A stretch of 64,000 nucleotides of DNA, taken from contig NC_133395.1 of the NCBI RefSeq assembly GCF_047511655.1, positions 70,217,910-70,281,909 on the forward strand. Reading direction: 5' to 3'. The notes beneath the pieces were generated by a model. It was not told where the DNA came from. It did not search any database and saw only the letters and a program-made list of their open reading frames with translations. The DNA comes from Castor canadensis (Eukaryota > Chordata > Mammalia > Rodentia > Castoridae). The translations under genes and the position numbers were made by a program. This document shows positions 12,594 to 24,499 of this stretch, one piece after another (positions within the stretch are counted from its first letter, which is position 1; every line of letters starts with the position of its first letter).

Positions 12594-13074
12594 AGTTCAG
12601 TTTTGAATGCTGCCCTCTGGTTCAGGAGATCAACTCTGCAATCCACTACCTGCTCTGCTTTGGAAGTGGCTTTTTGCTGTGCTTGTTTACTGGGAATTCC
12701 GTGCTGGGGGTTTATTTCTTTGCCCCACCCTCTTTCTCTGGGGCAGGTTGTGTTCCATCTGCCCCCTCTGCTGACCATGTTTTATTATAGTTTGCTGTTT
12801 GCTGTTCAGTTTTTGGGGGCAGTTCAGTTTTGGATGATGCTCTCTGGCTCAGGAGATGAGTTCTGTGATCTATATCTTCCCTGCTTTGGGGAATGGCTTA
12901 TCACCAGTCCACTCTCTTCACTGCCTTTCAAGTTTTTGTTTACTAATAGTTCACCCTGAGACCAGCTCCTTGCCCCTCCTCCTTTCTCTAGTGCACTTTC
13001 ATCATTCCACCTGCCCTCTCTGCTGTCTGTGCTAGATTACAGTTTGCTATTTGTTATTCAGTTTTGTTGGGGGG
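12594..13074 (-). repeat. Two tandem units in the L1 5' UTR
   Basis: Two related blocks lie head to tail: 12,594-12,820 (227 bp) and 12,821-13,074 (254 bp). Both begin agttcagtttt(g)gatg..gc, continue with a 'ctctgg.tcaggagat' block, pass through a C-rich stretch with ctttctct, and end in a 'gtttgct(g/a)ttt..ttcagttttt' block and a G-run. This resembles monomer-type L1 promoters, which are known in mouse. The divergence has not been measured. Confidence 0.6.
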
Positions 13075-13630
13075 ATCTGTCTGCCCAGGGGCTGTGCTGG
13101 TTTATGTAACCAGGGGTAGATAGGGGAGTTCCACATGGTGCTCACCTGTTTTTCTGTCAGTTGATGCACAGGCAGGTTTGGAGCCTGCAGCTGAGGCAGT
13201 GGCAAGAAATAGTGCCACATTTTCTCAGTAGCACATGGCGTGGGGAGGCTTTCCACAGGCTAGGGGTTCAGGATGTTGAAAGTTTGATTCTGGTTGGTGC
13301 TTTGTTTCTGCTTGATGGAGGAAGGAGAAGAGAAGGGAAATAGAGAAGAAGAAAGAAAGGAAATCACTGTAGGGAAGGAGGGTTTCCCTGGGGCTGCACC
13401 CACCTTGCTGGCTGTGCAGCAGGTCACAGCTGTTAGGTGCAATTAAAGGCTGATTTGTGGGTCAGTCTTTCAATGTTTTCCTGCACTTAGTTTGACAGCA
13501 GTTTTATTTTGGCTAGAAGCAGTCAGAATTACTCAAGTGTAGCTCCAGCATCTCAGGGAGATGTTGGAGTCACAGAGCTTAGGCTTTCTGCTTCCATAAC
13601 CTAGTCACCATCTTATAATATATATATATA

Positions 13631-13713
13631 TTTTTTAGTGGTACTGGGGTTTGAACTTAGGAGGGCCTCACGCTTGCTAGGCAGGCACTCTACCACTTGA
13701 GCCACTCTACCAG
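13631..13713 (-). mobile_element. ID-like SINE beside L1 5' end
   Basis: Text gtactggggtttgaacttag and gcaggcactctaccacttga marks the ID-like 3' unit of the local composite SINE. It separates the young L1 from the older L1 on its right, next to an AT microsatellite. Confidence 0.8.
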
Positions 13714-15120
13714 TAACCATATTTTGTCTTTGCTTTCTGTCTTGCATTTAGAAAATTTCCTCAGATTTAAATTTTGGCTCACTAATTCTTCCTTCAGCCT
13801 AGTCTGTCTGCTGTGTGGCCTGTCTATTAAGCTTCATGTGCCTTTTAATTTTATGAAGTTTAATTTGATTAGTTTGGAAATTAGCCTGTCTTTTTCTAAT
13901 GAAGTGTTATTCTTTATTTATATTCATTCTCTGCTCCCCTTTTTATTTCACTAAAAATAACCAATTGAACTTCAAAATATAAAAATTACATATTAAAAAA
14001 TAAAACATATTAAATATAATTTTAACACACTTTGTCTTTTGTAGTTCCAATATCTGTAGCATTTAGTTGTTCTAACTCAGGTGATGATTGCTCTTATTGA
14101 TTCTTGCTCCTGGTGGCATGTTTCCTTCTTCTTCTTCTTCTCTCTCTCTCTTTCTCAAGTTCTGTACAAATTTACAATTTTTTTCAAGTACTCAGAAAAG
14201 TACAACAAATAAAGTGCTAGCATCACTTTTTATTTGTTTGTTTATTTTTAGGTAGTATCTCAAGTAGCCCAGGCTGGCCTAAAATGCACAATCTAGCCCT
14301 ACTTTAAACTGAAGCCTTGGCTCAAAGCTTTCAACATTGCATGGTTTTGGGCTGGGCTGTGATTATAAATTACCAGTAAAGATTTTTCCCTTTCTCCATT
14401 TGAAGCCAAAAAGAAGCTGACGAATTCCTTTGCTTCTTACTTTCTGGTTTATTCTTTCATTTTGAGAATAGGCTTTTAGGAGTTCTGGATTTTTTGTAGG
14501 GAGCAGCTCTGTTCCAACACTTCACTTTGATACATGCTTTATTTTTTGTTCTCCTTGGGGCTCTTGTAACTGTGATTGGCAAAGAGCTTTCAAGTAATTA
14601 CAGGTTGCCTAGAATTCACCTTTCTAGATTCATAACTCTATTCATAACTATATTTTGACCTCTGGTGACCTCCCTTACATTCTTGTCATCTCTAGTATTT
14701 CAGGTGTTTTGTAGGGGAATGGCTTTTTAGATAGCTAACCCTCCATATTGCCAAAAATAGAATGTAAATGAATTGCTGTGATTCTTGCCAAAATTTATAC
14801 TTTTATTTATTCCTTAGATTATATGTCTTTCTTGATAAACTTAAAATGTAGTCTACCAAATTTTCTCAAAGGGTCACCCCACTATCCCCAGGTCAATATC
14901 CTGCAGTGCTTTTCATTTACTTCAATAGACTTCCCCTCTAAACTTGAGCCAGTTTTCTCTTTATAACTTCAGATCTGGATTCCTCATTACAGTATTTTAT
15001 ATGAAGAACAACTGGATTTCATTTCCAAACACTGGTGATTTCCATGCTTCCTTTCACCTTATGTAGAAGTCTGCCAAGGATAATGCAATGACTGTTTCTT
15101 GTTTTCCCTGGTTTATCCAT
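13714..15120 (-). mobile_element. Old L1-derived sequence right of the young L1
   Basis: Text such as ccaatatctgtagcatttag and gattcttgctcctggtggcatg resembles ancient L1 5' sequence in reverse orientation. A B1-like SINE lies inside at about 14,229-14,365. The right-hand limit is uncertain. Confidence 0.4.
14229..14365 (-). mobile_element. B1-like SINE remnant
   Basis: Reverse-oriented text gtagtatctcaagtagccca|ggctggcct, then the degraded remainder to about 14,365. It is weak but recognisable. Confidence 0.5.
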
Positions 15121-16105
15121 GGACTTGATATCAATAACCTTATAAAATCTGCATTCTACTTACAAAAGTCAGAGTAGACACTCATGATTCTTTGATATTG
15201 TCAATAGATGCTTGAGGTTCTGTGAAACAGATTCTTTTAAACCTCCCTGCTTCATTCTGAATTTGTAACTAAGTTGTCTAGACTTAACTTTGAGATGAAC
15301 CTTCGGAGCCCTCTTGGTTAATAAGATTGGAAGATGAGTTGGGAGGTGTTTGCTGTCAAGGCTCCTCCCACGAGCAACAGGTGCTTCCTAAGGGTGATTG
15401 GGGCCCCTGGTACCAGTAGAACTGTTCATTTTTTCTAGGACCAGTTTGTTCCACTTCTAGGACATGATTAGAAGTTACAATGAGGTAGTTACTGTTTATT
15501 TAAGAAGAGCAAAATCTTTTAGTTCTGTTCAACAAAGGGGCACAGTCTCTCAGAAAGTTTTATGTTCTCTACTTATGAAGGTCCCCAGAAGGAGGCTCCT
15601 GCAGGGAGTGTATAAATACCATGATGGAGAGAAGGAAGAAGACAGGCTTCCAGGGAGGTAGTTTACCTTGTTTCCATCTTGATTACAACATATTTGTGAA
15701 GTTTAAGAGAAAACAAACAAGCAACTCCCTACCCCAACATAAGCTGCCACATTCTTTAACATTCATTTCCAAGTGTCTAAAACAAACCCTAACATTCAGG
15801 TTCAAGGGACACAGCAAAGGCCTTCAGAGCCCTGAATCAGATAGGAGGAGCTGTCAAAGTTCTGAGGGGCCAGGGTAGGTATTATGTAATATCTGCTTTT
15901 GGAATTGTCCAGGATGGAATTTCCTAGGTACATCCAGAAGTCCTGCCTGCAGAGTGCCCTGACTTTGCTGTAGCACTCCCAGGAGGCCCCATGGCAACCC
16001 TGTGCCCCCTAAACTCTTCCCACCACTGTGCTGTAGCAGTGGTAGCAATATCCATTGTTTTCCAGGATTTCTAGCTTAATATGTGATATTTAAGAACAAC
16101 TTTGC

Positions 16106-16249
16106 TAGCCAGGCAGAGTGATGTACATTTATAATCCTGGCTCTCAGGAGGCAGAAGCAGGACTATGGTGAGTTTGAGGCCAGCCTGGAGTATATAGCAA
16201 GAATGAACTCTCAAAAAAACAAAAACAAAAACAAAAAAACATAAACAAG
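16106..16249 (+). mobile_element. B1-like SINE with A-rich tail
   Basis: Forward B1 pattern: tagccaggcagagtgatgta, aggcagaagcaggactatgg, gaggccagcctggagtatat, then a (CAAAAA)n tail. Confidence 0.75.
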
Positions 16250-17539
16250 ATTGTTGGTACTTTTGTCATTGTAATACTGATTTTTCAGAATTTCAATTTA
16301 AAGTCATATTTGTTTATATCTTGATATGTACAATTACATAAAATAAACACATACCATTTTTATGTTCCAGTTGAACAAAGAAGTACATGCTTAGAAAGTG
16401 CACTGATCACTTCCCTTCTCAGTTCAAAACACTTCCCAAATCATCTTCTCTTGGTTCCTCTATTTTCTTCTGATTATTCATCTTTTTTTCATGTCTCCTC
16501 AAAGCAGTTTTGAGTTCCAACTGACTTTCACGGGCTGGAGAATCTTTTAGAATAAGGGCAGTGTAGAAAGGACAGTGAACAGGAGGAAGGTGCAGTGAGG
16601 GGAAAAGGAGAGCAGGGAAGGAAGGGAGAAAGGCTCCCAAGTCAGACCCTTCACCTGGCTCCTTCCCTCTCTATGGATCTCTCCTTCATCCCATACACTT
16701 CCATCTTTCCTTCTCAGCTAAAGCCAGTTCCTGAAGGCCTGATCTCTTCTGCACTAGAACATTTATTTTAGTCTGGACCTTCTTCCCCAGTCACCCTTCC
16801 TGGAGAAATGCAGTTGGAAGGTCAGAGGAGCCTTGGGTCTCAATTTTAGACCTCTCTTAGCAAGAACAGAGACTAGAACTAGTTTGGAAAAGAGTTATTT
16901 AGTGATTGGAGCTATCAATGGAATAGTATCAATGTGTGATTTTGGTATTCTGTGATAAAATCCTATGGTATCCAAGACCTGCCTTATCCTTTTTCCTCTG
17001 TCTGGTGTTACTCATCACCCCCCAAGATCTTGCTTACTAAACCCAAGGCCTCCTACAGCACGTGGCAAATGTTAAGGACTGAATTAGTGAATGAGGCAGC
17101 CTTCCTTACCACTATGGATGCCAACCAAGCTCCTCAATGTTTCTGAGAAATCATGTCCCCATTTCTCATACCTGTGATTTCATGACACCTAGGTTTGCCT
17201 CTGCCACCAGTATGGTACCCAGACCCTTCCAGGCACTTGCTGGCAGAAGTTGTCTACTCCCAAATACTCTGCAGTGTACCAACCTAGAGACAATTTATCA
17301 GATTAGATTTCCAGAAGGGGCTACACACCTGATTCCTTCTAATTTAGCACATCTAAGGTTAACCCTTTGAACTGCTTTCATATTCTAGATCCTCAGATTT
17401 TACCAATGTGGTTATGGGAAAAAGTCACATAAAACTGTGTTTGCGTGTGCTGTATAAGCTTTGTTCATTTGATTTCTCAGTGTCTCATATATAATAAATG
17501 AATTTCAGGATTTAGTGGGAGATGACTATTTTGTATGTT

Positions 17540-17690
17540 TCCTTAGAAAAGACATTTAACCCCTCTGGGTCTCAGTTCTTTTTTGCGAATAACTGGAATG
17601 GTAATGTCTAGCATATGCAGCTGTTGGAAGGAGAAAATAATGCATTTAAGTCATGTAAATGGCCAGTAGGCACCCCGTATAACTATTAAT
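17540..17690 (+). mobile_element. MIR remnant
   Basis: Text such as aacccctctgggtctcagtt and ataactggaatggtaatgtc follows the MIR core order. Confidence 0.55.
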
Positions 17691-17882
17691 AATAATGCAA
17701 TATAGTTAGGATAATGTAGTTATGATTATGCTTTTTTCTTTTGTTTTCTAGTTCTGCCTGAAAGCTTAAAGCTAATTTGATGTCAGTCACAGCAGTAACC
17801 ACCATCCTTTTGGTTAGTGTGGTTGCTTTTCTTCCTGGTTCCTCTTGCTCTCTGTTTGCAAATCCCTCTTGTGTGGGCCTAC

Positions 17883-17986
17883 TTTTTTTTTAGTTAGTTT
17901 TGTTAGTTATTGGCTCTGAGAATTGAACCCAAGGCCCCAGGCCTATTAGGCAAGTACTCTACCACTGAACCACCTGCCCAGCCTGG
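17883..17986 (-). mobile_element. ID-like SINE
   Basis: Reverse-oriented: gagaattgaacccaaggccc and caagtactctaccactgaac, with a poly-T start. Confidence 0.75.
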
Positions 17987-19387
17987 AATAGCATATATTT
18001 TGTGACTGTCTTCATCTTTGCCTGCACGTCTCCTATTTTCACAACTCCATCTCTATAAGGGAACACCGTCTTCTATTTCCTCACTCAAAACCAAAACAAA
18101 CCAAACAAAAAACAACAAACCTACACACATACACAAACCCCTGCCACCACTGTGCCTACAATGCAAGCTTACCCTTGTACTCTCTCCTTTAGTCTCCAGA
18201 ACAACCCCAGCAAGCCTCCTACTCTCACTGTGTGGTTTGCCTCTGAGGACATCTTCCTTTGTGCCAGCACAGCAGTGCATTTAACAGGGTTTTTGTGTTT
18301 GATTCAATATTCTGATTGTTCTGTTTGGGAAGGGCATTCACCGCCTCTAGTCCATCCTACAGCTTAATGGGAGGAGGCTTTTACAAATGCCCTTTGGATA
18401 AATCACTTCTCTGCTTCATTTAACTGGACCTGACTTTCTTTGCTTCTAAGTAAGAAGCCCTACTAATGGAGGGCAGGCCTGTTCTACAAGGATGATGTCA
18501 ACTGGGAAGTTGGCAGAGGCACTGAGACTCCATGTGCCTCTTCAGCAGCTTCTGCACCTGGCCCTCAGCTGGGTAGAGCATGTAGAGACCTGAGTTCTTC
18601 CTGCATCTCACCAGTTCCAGTCCCTCCTGGAGTTTGCCCCCTCCCCTCAATCAGCCTTTGGGACAGCTACAGAGACCTTCCTCTGTGAGAGGGAAGCAAG
18701 CATTGGACTCATCAGGCAGAGCCAGGAATTACCACCTCTCTCTGGGCTCTACCAACCCCTCCCCTGCCTCTTAGGACTGGATAGGGGCAGGCACAGTGGG
18801 GTCTCTTATAGAAGATTTTTTGTGTAATTTCTGCTTCTTGGGTGAGGCTAAGCTGATAGCTTCCCACTACCTTGAGTAGACAGACATTTGAATCTCAGTT
18901 CTGTCTGACCACTAACAGAGAGGAAGAGTTTGTTTGGTTCAGTTCAATTTAGCTTCATCCCAGGCAGAAACTGCTCCCAGGCTTTGAGCTACCACCCTTT
19001 TGGCCATCTTAGGGAACCTTGGCCTTCCAAAGGGAACCTCTCCTCTCCTGATGGCAGACCCCAGTTGAAATTACAGATTGATTGGTTGCACGACACCACA
19101 GACTTTTCTGGGCCTCCAGGTTGTATTCAGAAGGTTGAGAAACCTTTCAGCTGTCATAATCAGGTGAGTGAATCCCTCACAATATCCTCCCCCCCAACTC
19201 TGAGCTCTGTGACTCCATGTGCCTGAGTGTGTGTGCATATGCACTTGTGTCTGCTTGCCTTCCTTCCACAGGCTTATTTCTTTGGAGAACCCTAACTAAT
19301 AGAGTATCATCATCCCAAACTCTCCACTCTATCCAAATCCTCATCGAAGACTTGAAGTTTCTCTCTAGTTTCGGCCTATTTGTGTTC

Positions 19388-19402
19388 GGGGGGGGGGGGG
19401 GG
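19388..19402 (+). repeat. G15 homopolymer
   Basis: Fifteen consecutive G bases, then aggacagg. Confidence 0.95.
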
Positions 19403-19762
19403 AGGACAGGGACACAGGATGGGAACCCTGCTACCTTCCACCTGAGGCTGATCTGGAGCAATGGCAGTGACCTTCTGAGGGCATTACTTTCCTAGTAGAA
19501 AAAAAGAAATGAGTGGACTAGTGGATCTCTTGTGGTCCCTCTGCAACATCAGCCTGAAGGGTTTCTCACCTTAGGCCTTGGCCTGTCAGCTTCCTGAGAA
19601 GGCAGAGCTTGGCTCTTCTTGAAATCACCTTCAGCCTGAGCTGTGCTAGCTCAGGTACATCATTCTAGTGACACTGGCCTGTAGAGGCAAAACTCTTCAG
19701 TCTTTGAACTACCCCTGTGGGAATCTTTTGCCATGAGAAAACAAGAAATTCTGAGTATGGGT

Positions 19763-20143
19763 GTTGTTATGGTTTTAATCTTAAAATGTCCCCCAAAAGT
19801 TAATGTGTTGAAGGAGTGGTTCCTAGGTGTTGGCACTCTGGGAAATGATAGAACCTAGTAGAAGTAAGTTAGGTTGTTGGGGCATACCCTTGAAGAAAAT
19901 TTTGGGATCCCGGCCCCTCTTCTTGTTTTTTGCTTCCTGGCTGCCATGTGGTGATCAGGTTTGTTCTACCACGCATCCTTGTTATGATGTTCTGCCTCAC
20001 CACAGGCCCAAAGCAATGAGGCCAATGAACTATGGACTGAAACCTTTGGAACCATGAGCCAAAATAAACCTTTCCTCCTTTTAAAATTTTTAAATTGTTT
20101 TTCTTAGATATTTTGTCACAGTGACAGAAAGTTGAATAACACA
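19763..20143 (+). mobile_element. MaLR-type LTR remnant
   Basis: It begins tgttatggttttaatcttaa and ends with ccatgagccaaaataaacct and acagaaagttgaataacaca. It is closely similar in order to the copy at 2,362-2,873. Confidence 0.6.
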
Positions 20144-20629
20144 GGTATCCATACTTAAGACCATAGATTCCCTACCAGGCTTTTTGGTTCTTGAAGCAAA
20201 CAAAGAAAACATTTCATTTATCCAAAAAATAATCAGCCAGAGAAGGCTCTGCTGTGAAGGTGACTTTCCCTATTGCTTCGAGTGACTTCCTGGTATTTCC
20301 TATGCTGACTGGGAAGGGGTTTTACCAGAAAAAAAAAAAAAGGGAATTAAACCAAACAAAATTTTCCTTTCTTAGTAGATGCTAAATAGAGCAGAAAGCC
20401 AAATTTATATCTGCCCATGGTGGCAGGCAGAAGGCTCAGCTTCTCCCAAGGAGAGCATGGATTCCATTAAAAAAACAGCCTCACGCTGTCCTATGAGGTT
20501 TGGCCAAGTCCTAAAAACACTTGAAATAGTGTCTGAGGATCGGTTGTTTGGTGCTGATACCTTTCAGTTACTGTAACCTTTTATGATTTATAAATCCTGT
20601 AAACTTCTCAAGGGCTCTACTCTATTTTG

Positions 20630-20725
20630 CTCTTGAAGAAGCCTGGGAAGGGCTGAAGAATTTGCCCAGGATCACAGAGCTGGTAAGCAGGGGGATAGGA
20701 CACCAACTCAGGCCTCCAAGTTTCT
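20630..20725 (-). mobile_element. MIR remnant next to truncated L1
   Basis: Text tttgcccaggatcacagagc|tggtaagcag is the MIR core read in reverse. Confidence 0.6.
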
Positions 20726-20742
20726 TATTGATCTATATTTAT

Positions 20743-23633
20743 TTTTTTTTTCATTTTTCTTTTATTATTCATATGTGCATACAAGGCTTGGTTCATTTCT
20801 CCCCCCTGCCCCCACCCCCTCCCTTACCACCCACTCCGCCCCCTCCCTCTCCCTCCCCCCAATACCCAGCAGAAACTATTTTGCCCTTATTTCTAATTTT
20901 GTTGTAGAGAGAGTATAAGCAATAATAGGAAGGAACAAGGGTTTTTGCTGGTTGAGATAAGGATAGCTATACAGGGCATTGACTCACACTGATTTCCTAT
21001 GCGTGGGTGTTACCTTCTAGGTTAATTCTTTTTGATCTAACCTTTTCTCTAGTTCCTGGTCCCCTTTTCCTATTGGCCTAGGTTGCTTTAAGGTATCTGC
21101 TTTAGTTTCTCTGCGTTAAGGGCAACAAATGCTAGCTAGTTTTTTAGGTGTCTTACCTATCCTCACCCCTCCCTTGTGTGCTAAAGCTTTTATCATGTGC
21201 TCAAAGTCCAATCCCCTTGTTGTGTTTGCCCTTGATCTAATGTCCACGTATAAGGGAGAACATACGATTTTTGGTTTTTTGAGCCAGGCTAACCTCACTC
21301 AGAATGATGTTCTCCAATTCCATCCATTTACCAGCGAATGATAACATTTCGTTCTTCTTCATGGCTGCATAAAATTCCATTGTGTATAGATACCACATTT
21401 TCTTAATCCATTTGTCAGTGCTGGGGCATCTTGGCTGTTTCCATAACTTGGCTATTGTGAGTAGTGCCGCAATAAACATGGATGTGCAGGTGCCTCTGGA
21501 GTAACAGTCTTTTGGGTATATCCCCAAGAGTGGTATTGCTGGATCAAATGGTAGATTGATGTCCAGCTTTTTAAGTAGCCTCCAAATTTTTTTCCAGAGT
21601 GGTTGTACTAGTCTACATTCCCACCAACAGTGTAAGAGGGTTCCTTTTTCCCCGCATCCTCGCCAACACCTGTTGTTGGTGGTGTTGCTGATGATGGCTA
21701 TTCTAACAGGGGTGAGGTGGAATCTTAGCGTGGTTTTAATTTGCATTTCCTTTATTGCTAGAGATGGTGAGCATTTTTTCATGTGTTTTCTGGCCATTTG
21801 AATTTCTTCTTTTGAGAAAGTTCTGTTTAGTTCACTTGCCCATTGCTTTATTGGTTCATTAGTTTTGGGAGAATTTAGTTTTTTAAGTTCCCTGTATATT
21901 CTGGTTATCAGTCCTTTGTCTGATGTATAGTTGGCAAATATTTTCTCCCACTCTGTGGGTGTTCTCTTCAGTTTAGAGACCATTTCTTTTCATGAACAGA
22001 AGCTTTTTAGTTTTACGAGGTCCCATTTATCTATGCTATCTCTTAGTTGCTGTGCTGCTGGGGTTTCATTGAGAAAGTTCTTACCTATACCTACTAACTC
22101 CAGAGTATTTCCTACTCTTTCTTGTATCAACTTAAGAGTTTGGGGTCTGATATTAAGATCCTTGATCCATTTTGAGTTAATCTTGGTATAGGGTGATATA
22201 CATGGATCTAGTTTCAGTTTTTTGCAGACTGCTAACCAGTTTTCCCAGCAGTTTTTGTTGAAGAGGCTGCTATTTCTCCATCGTATATTTTTAGCTCCTT
22301 TGTCAAAGATAAGTTGCTTATAGTTGTGTGGCTTCATATCTGGATCCTCTATTCTGTTCCACTGGTCTTCATGTCTGTTTTTGTGCCAGTACCATGCTGT
22401 TTTTATTGTTATTGCTTTGTAATATAGTTTGAAGTCAGGTATTGTGATACCTCCTGCATTGTTCTTTTGACTGAGTATTGCCTTGGCTATTCGTGGCCTC
22501 TTGTGTTTCCATATAAATTTAACAGTAGATTTTTCAATCTCTTTAATGAATGTCATTGGAATTTTGATGGGAATTGCATTAAACATGTAGATTACTTTTG
22601 GGAGTATCGACATTTTTACTATGTTGATTCTACCAATCCATGAGCATGGGAGATCTCTCCACTTTCTATAGTCTTCCTCAATCTCTTTCTTCAGAAGTGT
22701 ATAGTTTTCCTTGTAGAGGTCTTTCACATCTTTTGTTAGGTTTACACCTAGGTATTTGATTTTGTTTGAGGCTATTGTAAATGGAATTATTTTCATACAT
22801 TCTTTTTCCGTTTGCTCATTGTTGGTGTATAGAAATGCTAATGATTTTTCTATGTTGATTTTATATCCTGCTACCTTGCTATAGCTATTGATGATGTCTA
22901 GAAGCTTCTGAGTAGAGTTTTTTGGGTCTTTAAGGTATAGGATCATGTCATCTGCAAATAGGGATATTTTGACAGTTTCTTTACCTATTTGTATTCCTTT
23001 TATTCCTTCTTCTTGCCTAATTGCTCTGGCTAGGAATTCCAGTACTATGTTGAATAGGAGTGGAGATAGTGGGCATCCTTGTCTGGTTCCTGATTTTAGA
23101 GGGAATGGTTTCAGTTTTTCTCCGTTAAGTATAATGCTGGCTGTAGGTTTGTCATATATAGCTTTTATAATGTTGAGGAACTTTCCTTCTATTCCTAGTT
23201 TTCTTAGCGCTTTTATCATGAAATGATGTTGGATCTTATCAAAGGCTTTTTCTGCATCTATTGAGATGATCAAGTGGTTTTTGTCTTTGCTTCTGTTAAT
23301 GTGGTTTATTACGTTTATTGATTTTCGTATGTTGAACCACCCCTGCATCCCTGGGATGAAGTCTTCTTGGTTGTGGTGAATAATCTTTTTGATGTGTTGC
23401 TGAATTCGGTTTGCCATTATTTTGTTGAGGATTTTTGCATCAATGTTCATTAAGGAGATTGGCCTATAGTTCTCCTTTTTGGAGGTGTCTTTGCCTGGTT
23501 TTGGGATAAGTGTAATACTGGCTTCATAAAATGTGTTAGGCAGTTTTCCTTCCCTTTCTATTTCGTGGAACAGTTTAAGGAGGGTTGGTATCAGTTCTTC
23601 TTTAAAGGTCTGATAGAATTCAGCAGAGAATCC
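20743..23633 (-). mobile_element. 5'-truncated L1 with probable target-site duplication
   Basis: A 2.9-kb L1 fragment on the minus strand carrying the 3' half of ORF2 and the 3' UTR with a C-rich (plus) / G-rich (minus) tract at 20,800-20,870. It stops abruptly at about 23,633. Flanking sequences at 20,729-20,742 and 23,634-23,647 match at 12 of 14 positions and look like a decayed target-site duplication. It is from the same family as the larger L1 but better preserved. It has landed just beside a MIR remnant. Confidence 0.9.
21237..23633 (-). pseudogene. L1 ORF2 fragment: reverse transcriptase and C-terminus, one nonsense codon
   Basis: The frame is open from the truncation point to the normal C-terminus except for one TGA at 21992-21990, in the context [16 protein letters not shown]. 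The reverse transcriptase carries [21 protein letters not shown], the [14 protein letters not shown] block and an intact FADDMILYL catalytic motif near 22,950. The C-terminal region has the cysteine-rich [18 protein letters not shown] pattern. The endonuclease domain is missing through 5' truncation, so the copy cannot be autonomous. Confidence 0.93.
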
Positions 23634-23654
23634 TGATATACATTTATATGTTTA

Positions 23655-23695
23655 TTTGTTGAGGGTCAGAAAATGATACTCTGACCCTCAACAAA
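23655..23695. repeat. Perfect 15-bp inverted repeat with 11-nt loop
   Basis: The left arm tttgttgagggtcag (23,655-23,669) and right arm ctgaccctcaacaaa (23,681-23,695) are exact reverse complements around aaaatgatact. It starts only eight bases beyond the duplicated target site of the truncated L1. Confidence 0.95.
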
Positions 23696-24290
23696 GTAGT
23701 ATGGTGCTTTGGCATGCTGCATATTTTGAATTAAAGAACAATGGACACTGGATGGTGTCAGAAGCAGTCTCAGGTCTCTGACCTTCTGTCCTCCTGTCTC
23801 TCATTATTCTTTTCCCCCTGCAGTGAGTCATAGAAACCAGAATTCTTCTTCTCTATTGTGAGTCTTAGAAACTAGAACCCCTTTCCCCAAAGCAAGCTAT
23901 AAAACCTACAAATATTACTCTAATCTTACCCCGGCTTTCTGTGTAAGAGCTGGCCTTAAAGAAACTCTCCTACGTACCTTGTCTGACAGTAGATCACAAG
24001 ATCCTCATCCTGGAAGGGCTTCTGGCCTGTACTCAAGAGGAACAATTGCTGCAACTGAGATGCTAAGAAGTTTCAAACAGACAAGACTTTCTAGGTTTCC
24101 CTTCTTGGTCTATTACGTTATCTTAGATTCATTTTGTCCAATCACACCTCTACATGGATGTTGATCCTTCACCAAACCTAAGCATAAAAATGGACAGTTT
24201 TCCTTGAGTCTTTGGGTCTTCATTATGAAGGCTCCCATGTTGCATAAAACTTTGATTAAACAATTTTACTATGCTTTTCTTTTTTAATAT
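23655..24290 (+). mobile_element. LTR-like block (probable endogenous retrovirus LTR)
   Basis: The block begins tgttgagggtcag, contains a TATA-like tataaaa at 23,898-23,904, and ends with text (gggtcttcattatgaaggctcc, aaaactttgattaaac) that resembles the 3' part of mammalian LTRs. No retroviral genes are seen nearby, so it would be a solo LTR. The family is not identified, and the limits are approximate. Confidence 0.45.
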
Positions 24291-24499
24291 ATATATTTTT
24301 TATGAGAGTGTTTGCTGTGATCCTTATGAAGGGTGAGGAAAGGCTTAGTATGTAGGTTCACAGTTCAATGAGCAAGAATGACATATAAATGACAGTGACA
24401 ATACACTTTTTGCCCAGGACACAAAAAGAAGAAATCCCTGTAGTTGAGTTACCATGCAGTAGAAGAGAGAAATGAATCAATAAGCAGTAAGAATTCAGT

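Larger units (their letters stand above)
6041..13615 (-). mobile_element. Nearly full-length L1 retrotransposon, inactive
   Basis: A LINE-1 of about 7.6 kb read on the minus strand: a 5' end with AAGATGGTGACTAG near 13,615, a roughly 2.3-kb 5' UTR, ORF1 (about 11,336-10,349), ORF2 (about 10,322-6,508), a 3' UTR with a G-rich polypurine tract (6,080-6,140), and a degraded A-rich tail. It sits in an older L1, whose pieces flank it at 5,380-6,040 and from 13,714 on. Both ORFs are broken by stops and frameshifts, and two catalytic positions in ORF2 are altered. No clear target-site duplication was found, partly because a SINE has inserted beside the 5' end. Confidence 0.9.
15121..19762. other. 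Mostly unique intergenic sequence
   Basis: It holds a B1-like SINE, a MIR remnant, an ID-like SINE and a G15 run. Near 19,260-19,310 the text tttctttggagaaccctaac resembles an LTR end. No coding exon was recognised. Confidence 0.55.

Noticed and set aside
12534..12959. 141-codon plus-strand open frame
   Set aside because: It is antisense in the L1 5' UTR repeat units, without a known domain.
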